Source of the DNA: Phoronis australis
Lineage: Eukaryota > Phoronida > Phoronidae
DNA: 64,000 nt
Reading direction: 5' to 3'
Assembly (NCBI GenBank): GCA_002633005.1
Contig: NMRA01000349.1
Span: forward strand, 124,001 to 188,000
The number at the start of each line of letters is the position of its first letter. Within the stretch, counting starts at the first letter, position 1. Below are positions 59,629-64,000 of the stretch, one piece after another. The position numbers were made by a program, and so were the translations under genes. The notes beneath the pieces are model-generated. The model had not been told where the DNA came from. It ran no database searches and saw only the letters and a program-made list of their open reading frames with translations.

Positions 59629-62600
59629 CTAGTTAAATCTATTTTTGAATGAAAGTATCAGTTGCATGAACATTGTGACTGCACACAGTGAGCAGGCGGC
59701 GACATAGCAGGCCAGTACCACACATTTAGGACCGCATGTGTCCAAGTAATAACCACACAGCCAGTTGAAAGCAGATGATCCGGCGCCGATCCCGAGGTCG
59801 GACACCGACATAACGAATGGTGAGAAAGTGATATTTGTATTTAACCAGGCAATCATTGAGCCACGGTAAGTTCGATAGAAGAATACGGCGCAGCAAATTA
59901 AAACCCAGAAGTATACCGGTGAGTCAAAGCCCACACAATAAAGGGCCCCAATAAATCCTGCGGCTGCAAACGCTGGTATAAACAGGACGTATTTAAGTGG
60001 CACGTACTTAAGAACAAGCGCTGCCACAAACCTGCACACCATGCCGGACAGGTTATAGGTGAGAAGAACGATGATAGCGTCACTTTTGATGAAGAGACCA
60101 CTGTCCACCGCTAGGGAAAGAAGGTACCGGCTGGTACTTACATCACGACTACTGGAAAACACAAATGCCAACGGTAACAGAATAATGATGGTTATCACAT
60201 AACACAAGTTGCCTTTCTGCTTTTCCTCTCGTAAATATTGCCAGAACGATTTCGAATCACCTATTTCCGTCTGTTGCCTGCTGTGATGGATTTCCTTAAT
60301 GTGGAAACAAACGAAAACAACAACGCAAAGAATGCACGATCCGGCGCTAATGAGAAATGGTATCTGGACATAGGACTTGCTTTCCACATGGTCTTGCGAA
60401 TTGTCTTTTGACAGAAACGGTGACGAAACGATAGGAGACATCAGCTGACCAACAGAGTGTGCTGCCATCATCACCTGCAGTGGCGAAGCAGACGACTTCC
60501 CCCAAAGCGAGGTGCACATGGGGAATCCAACTGAAAAATGGAGAACACAACTTGCCCAATTTTATTCTGTTTGTAGATCTAGTGTCTTTTTCAATGCAAT
60601 ATTTGAAGACGGACGCCACGATCTGCCAATCTATTTGTGCACAGGAGCTGTTGGCCTGGTTGCATAAAGCAGTTATATTAGCAAGTCTGCATTCAACTAA
60701 TTATCCACAAACGCTAAAAGTGTGAATTATATAAAAGTGGAAAGCGTAAAAATGTTTGGTTTTATACCTATCACGTGACCAATGTTTTTTTTTTTTTTGC
60801 AAAACGTGGCGCCTTCTCACATAAATGAAACACAGCGTTTTAGATAAAATTGCGTAATTCGTAGTACCCGAAAATTTCATTTGAGTCGAACAAGCCATTT
60901 TTGAGAAAGGGTGACCCGAAGTTAGCCAAATGTTGAATATTTCCAGGGTGGCATAACGTTAAAGCTACAGATTTTACAAAACACTTGAACAGAACAAATG
61001 GCATTATGCGACCCGCGCATTCTAGTGTTAGAGCTTGCGACCCCGAGATTTCATGGGACTAGCCGCGAAAGTTTGCCGGTGAGTTTCCTAGACTTAGATT
61101 TGATCAAGTGCTGTAGTTGTGTATGATATCAAGCTAAACTTCATTGCTTCATTTTTATTTTGTCATTTTAGTTGATAAAAAGTTGTCGTGGAAAAATTGA
61201 AATAATTTAGATACTGAACAAAAATCTGTAGCCACTTTCGACAACCTATCAAACCACATGTTAGAAGTATTTTAGGCAAGACATTTTTGGGTGTTAAAAT
61301 CATGTTGCAGTATTGAAGCAAGCGACATTTGGTTTATAAGTGGTCTGCAATTATACATGAAAAGTTTACTAGCTGATTTGTTTACATAACTTACGAAAAA
61401 CTACTCGTGTATTTATTTACGTGTATTTTATGGGTTTGTATATGTGCACGTATATACGCAAAACGTACCGTGAGTGGCGTACGTGAATTAAGTAATATCC
61501 CACGAGATAAACCTTCTAAATTACAGTAATACGTGTAGATAGTTTTAGGCAACTGTAGTACCACGGCTGCTCGAATCTCCGAATCGCAAGCAGAGCAGAT
61601 GATCCTCCGCTTACAATATTTGGGATCATCAGACAAAATATTAGAGAAAATATGGATCACATTTGTTTGAAAGAAGTTTCTAATGATGAAAGTTCCAAAC
61701 CTACTTCATTTATACTAAACTAAAATTCCACCCTAAACCTCATATACCATAGCAAGAAACAGCACCGGAACAAATGAATGCAAACAGCAACACACGCATG
61801 CGCGATACAACTTCAGCTGCGCGTGATCGGAGTTGGCCTTCCAGTCATTGAGTGGTTGTCAGTTGGTCTTGCCAACAGGCGAAAAAGAACGTAATTAGAA
61901 TTTGGAGACGCAGTCATGTACTGATTGTTCCAGTCCTTCTCTAGGATCACCCAAACGTTAAGGTGTTATTTATGTTATCAAGAAACCTTTCTCCAACTCA
62001 CGCCCATTTGTGATGTTGTAGGACATTCCAATTCCAACAATAGCAATTGTGGCTACGGTGATACTGCGTGAATAAACTGTACCAGCCAGGCAACTACCTG
62101 AAAAATTATGAAAATCCAAATGTGGTCAGGAGTCTTCTTGAGAAAGCAGCAATTTATGAGAAAAGGTAATTTTGATTCTAATGTTGATGATGGCGACGAC
62201 GATGATGACGCAATGTTGACGAAATTGGTAAACGAACATAGTGTTATACAATGATAGGCCAATGGAAAAGAGAGGGAATGGTTATGAGGGGTGAAATCAG
62301 TGAGTGGAAGGGAAAGTTTGTTGAAAAACGTCGACCTCATCTCCCCACGTGAAAATACTCATTACGAAAAACGAGACTTTGGCAAGAAAGTTAACATAAT
62401 GAATGGCGTTTTGCGACAGTAATGTTCGCCATAAAATAAAAATACCCAATATTAAAAAGGCAAACGCTAGCAAGAGATCACTATGGCGTCTCAACTTGTC
62501 CCCAAATATTGCTGACAGCAGCGAGCCGGCTACCATTCCTACAGAGCGAAAGGCAATGGCGGTGGACAGCTGTTGGTAAGACACCTTGAACAGACTCTTG

Positions 62601-63156
62601 AGATCGAGAAGGCAGGCCGACAGCAGCATATCAGAGAAACCCTAAAATGAACAAATGTAGAGAACGAGTCCAAAAATCGGCTCAGCCCTGTTAACGTTTC
62701 AATGTAATGCTTCTTCAAAACGTAATAGCGTAATATCCGAAGCACCCGCATTCCAATAAAAGCTGGAATTTTCAACACAGCAGTTATGTACCCCTCTTCA
62801 TATATAGAGACGGAACAATTGGCGACCAATTTTATATTGATAAGTGTCCTAAATCAATAGTTTGTGTCTAAGGCGGAAAACATGTTTTTATCGCTATAAT
62901 GTGCCGAGACAATTAATCAGTCGACCTAACTTTTATTCCGTAATGAAGCAAGTTTTACCATTACAAACCAAGCGTATATGAGAATGCCCGTCTTCAGGTA
63001 AAGGTACCATCCGTTGTTTGGCCGCTCATGCACTGTTGTGTCATCGGCGTTGTTGATATTTGTTGTGGCTGCGCTGAGATCTTTACTTTCATTGATTAAT
63101 GGTGAATTTTCGTCAGCATCAGTTGACTCAGCTACCACCACGTTACATTCCAACAT
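59629..63156 (-). CDS. MFS transporter, MFSD4/NaGLT1 (sodium-dependent glucose transporter)-like
   Basis: Minus-strand exons, 5' to 3': 63156-62959, 62641-62446, 62097-62002 and 60530-59629. The junctions (phases 0, 1, 1) all agree and give 463 residues with about 12 membrane segments, the usual MFS size. The N-terminal 47 residues are acidic and cytosolic (ESTDADENSPLINES), then TM1 begins at YLKTGILIYAWFVM-GFSD. MFS motif A lies in the loop after TM2 (AIFGDKLRRH, residues about 110-119). TSLWGKSSASPLQVMMAAHS after TM4 matches the LWG-x-SGP-x-MQALH signature of MFSD4-type proteins. Those family members move glucose or related small polar solutes at the plasma membrane; the substrate here is not determined. 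An acceptor-like TTTCAG just upstream of the start suggests a non-coding 5' exon. Confidence 0.87.
60531..62958. other. introns of the MFS transporter gene
   Basis: Introns 60531-62001, 62098-62445 and 62642-62958 (read on the minus strand). No repeats or RNA genes were recognised. Read-through frames into intron 2 (for example 62297-62445) are not coding. Confidence 0.65.
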
Positions 63157-64000
63157 ATTCCTGATGAAGAAAACAGCTTTTCTGAAATGGGAATTTTTTG
63201 CCTTTATTTGAAGAAAATGTATATTACTTTTGATCATCGTATAGTAAAATTAAAAAGTCCGAGTTGGAAAGCAAATAAAATTCAATGGTTAAGGGTTCTT
63301 AGTCTCATTTTTACCTTTAGCAGGGTAAAAGACAGACTCAAGAGTGCGTAAAATAGTGCCCTGTCGCATAAAAAATCCTAATTTCATAGCTCCAGCAAAA
63401 TTCTCCAAAGCATTTCAGTTGCCCTATTTAAGCAGGGTAAAGCGAAACTTTTAATTACAACCACAGAGTCTGTTCTAAAAAATCAGTCTCATAATATTCT
63501 AATATTATTCCATTTCTTTAAAAATTCAAGTCACAAGAAATTTACACATGCACCGTTTTCAAATGTTCGCAATATTGGGGTTGCTCTATTAAAATCTGAC
63601 GTTTTCGTGAGTCGATTACCGTTTTGATGTGCGTACTGATAACCGAAACAGCGTACTGTCACGCTAAGGAATGTCATGAAACACATTTTATGAAAATAAA
63701 AGGCATAATTCATTTTCGTATTAGGGAAGCTAAGTAGGGCGAAATACGCCTTTAACTGAGGAGCGTGCACTGACATGCCGAAACCCCACTCCCATGGTGA
63801 CTTTTCATTCCGAAGACAAGCGCACAAGGTTAAACATCATCATTTTTCTAATTGGTTGGTTCTATCCCTGAGACGTTCTTTTTGTCAATTAAGACACTAT
63901 CGTTAGTAGGTCTAAAACATGCTTCATCTGTTATGAACTGTCCCTGGGTAAGAACAAAAACTGGGTCTCTAAGCGAAAACGAGCTGGAAACGATTCCTAC
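63157..64000. other. 5' side of the MFS transporter gene
   Basis: Probably contains the end of a 5' intron (acceptor TTCCCATTTCAG on the minus strand, near 63182). A 98-codon minus-strand frame at 63531-63827 has no recognisable domain. No promoter element could be assigned. Confidence 0.45.

Overview
The window is eukaryotic and almost certainly from a marine invertebrate animal, possibly an invertebrate deuterostome such as a hemichordate or cephalochordate; that placement is inference. The support is GT-AG introns, a near full-length RNF213 (mysterin) homologue, a secreted-type protein with ShKT domains, an MFSD4/NaGLT1-type sugar transporter, THAP-domain DNA transposons with TTAA target sites, and CCGT-rich minisatellite elements. 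Draft-assembly marks are a 379-base N run (7156-7534) and two single ambiguous bases (55105 and about 57591).

Layout. (1) 1-11083 is repeat-rich and mostly non-coding. It holds one convincing coding exon, a ubiquitin-like domain on the minus strand (2274-2594). (2) 11084-42660 (+) is one gene, an RNF213-like giant AAA+ protein. I joined eight exons whose phases all agree: 11084-11475, 12679-12838, 17215-17277, 18001-18075, 18652-18729, 24743-26742, 28270-39916 and 42565-42660. They encode about 4836 residues plus an unseen first exon. One exon alone is 11.6 kb. Its introns carry four Kolobok-like transposon copies, tRNA-derived repeats and a minisatellite with CTCF-like motifs. (3) 42661-49130 is non-coding, with a second copy of that minisatellite. 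(4) 49131-55841 (+) is an eight-exon gene for an HExxH zinc-metallopeptidase-like protein with poly-glycine linkers and two ShKT domains. (5) 55842-59628 has no gene but a long (TG)n tract. (6) 59629-63156 (-) is a four-exon MFS transporter, 463 residues when joined.

The most interesting biology is in the RNF213-like protein. Its AAA3 and AAA4 motor modules look intact. The RING finger, however, is reduced to a single CxxC-x-GDP remnant, and the RZ finger lacks the central cysteine reported as catalytic in vertebrate RNF213. This could be a motor-competent, ligase-dead (pseudo-E3) paralogue. A ubiquitin-like domain exon lies about 8.5 kb upstream in divergent orientation. The three main genes show no obvious shared pathway.
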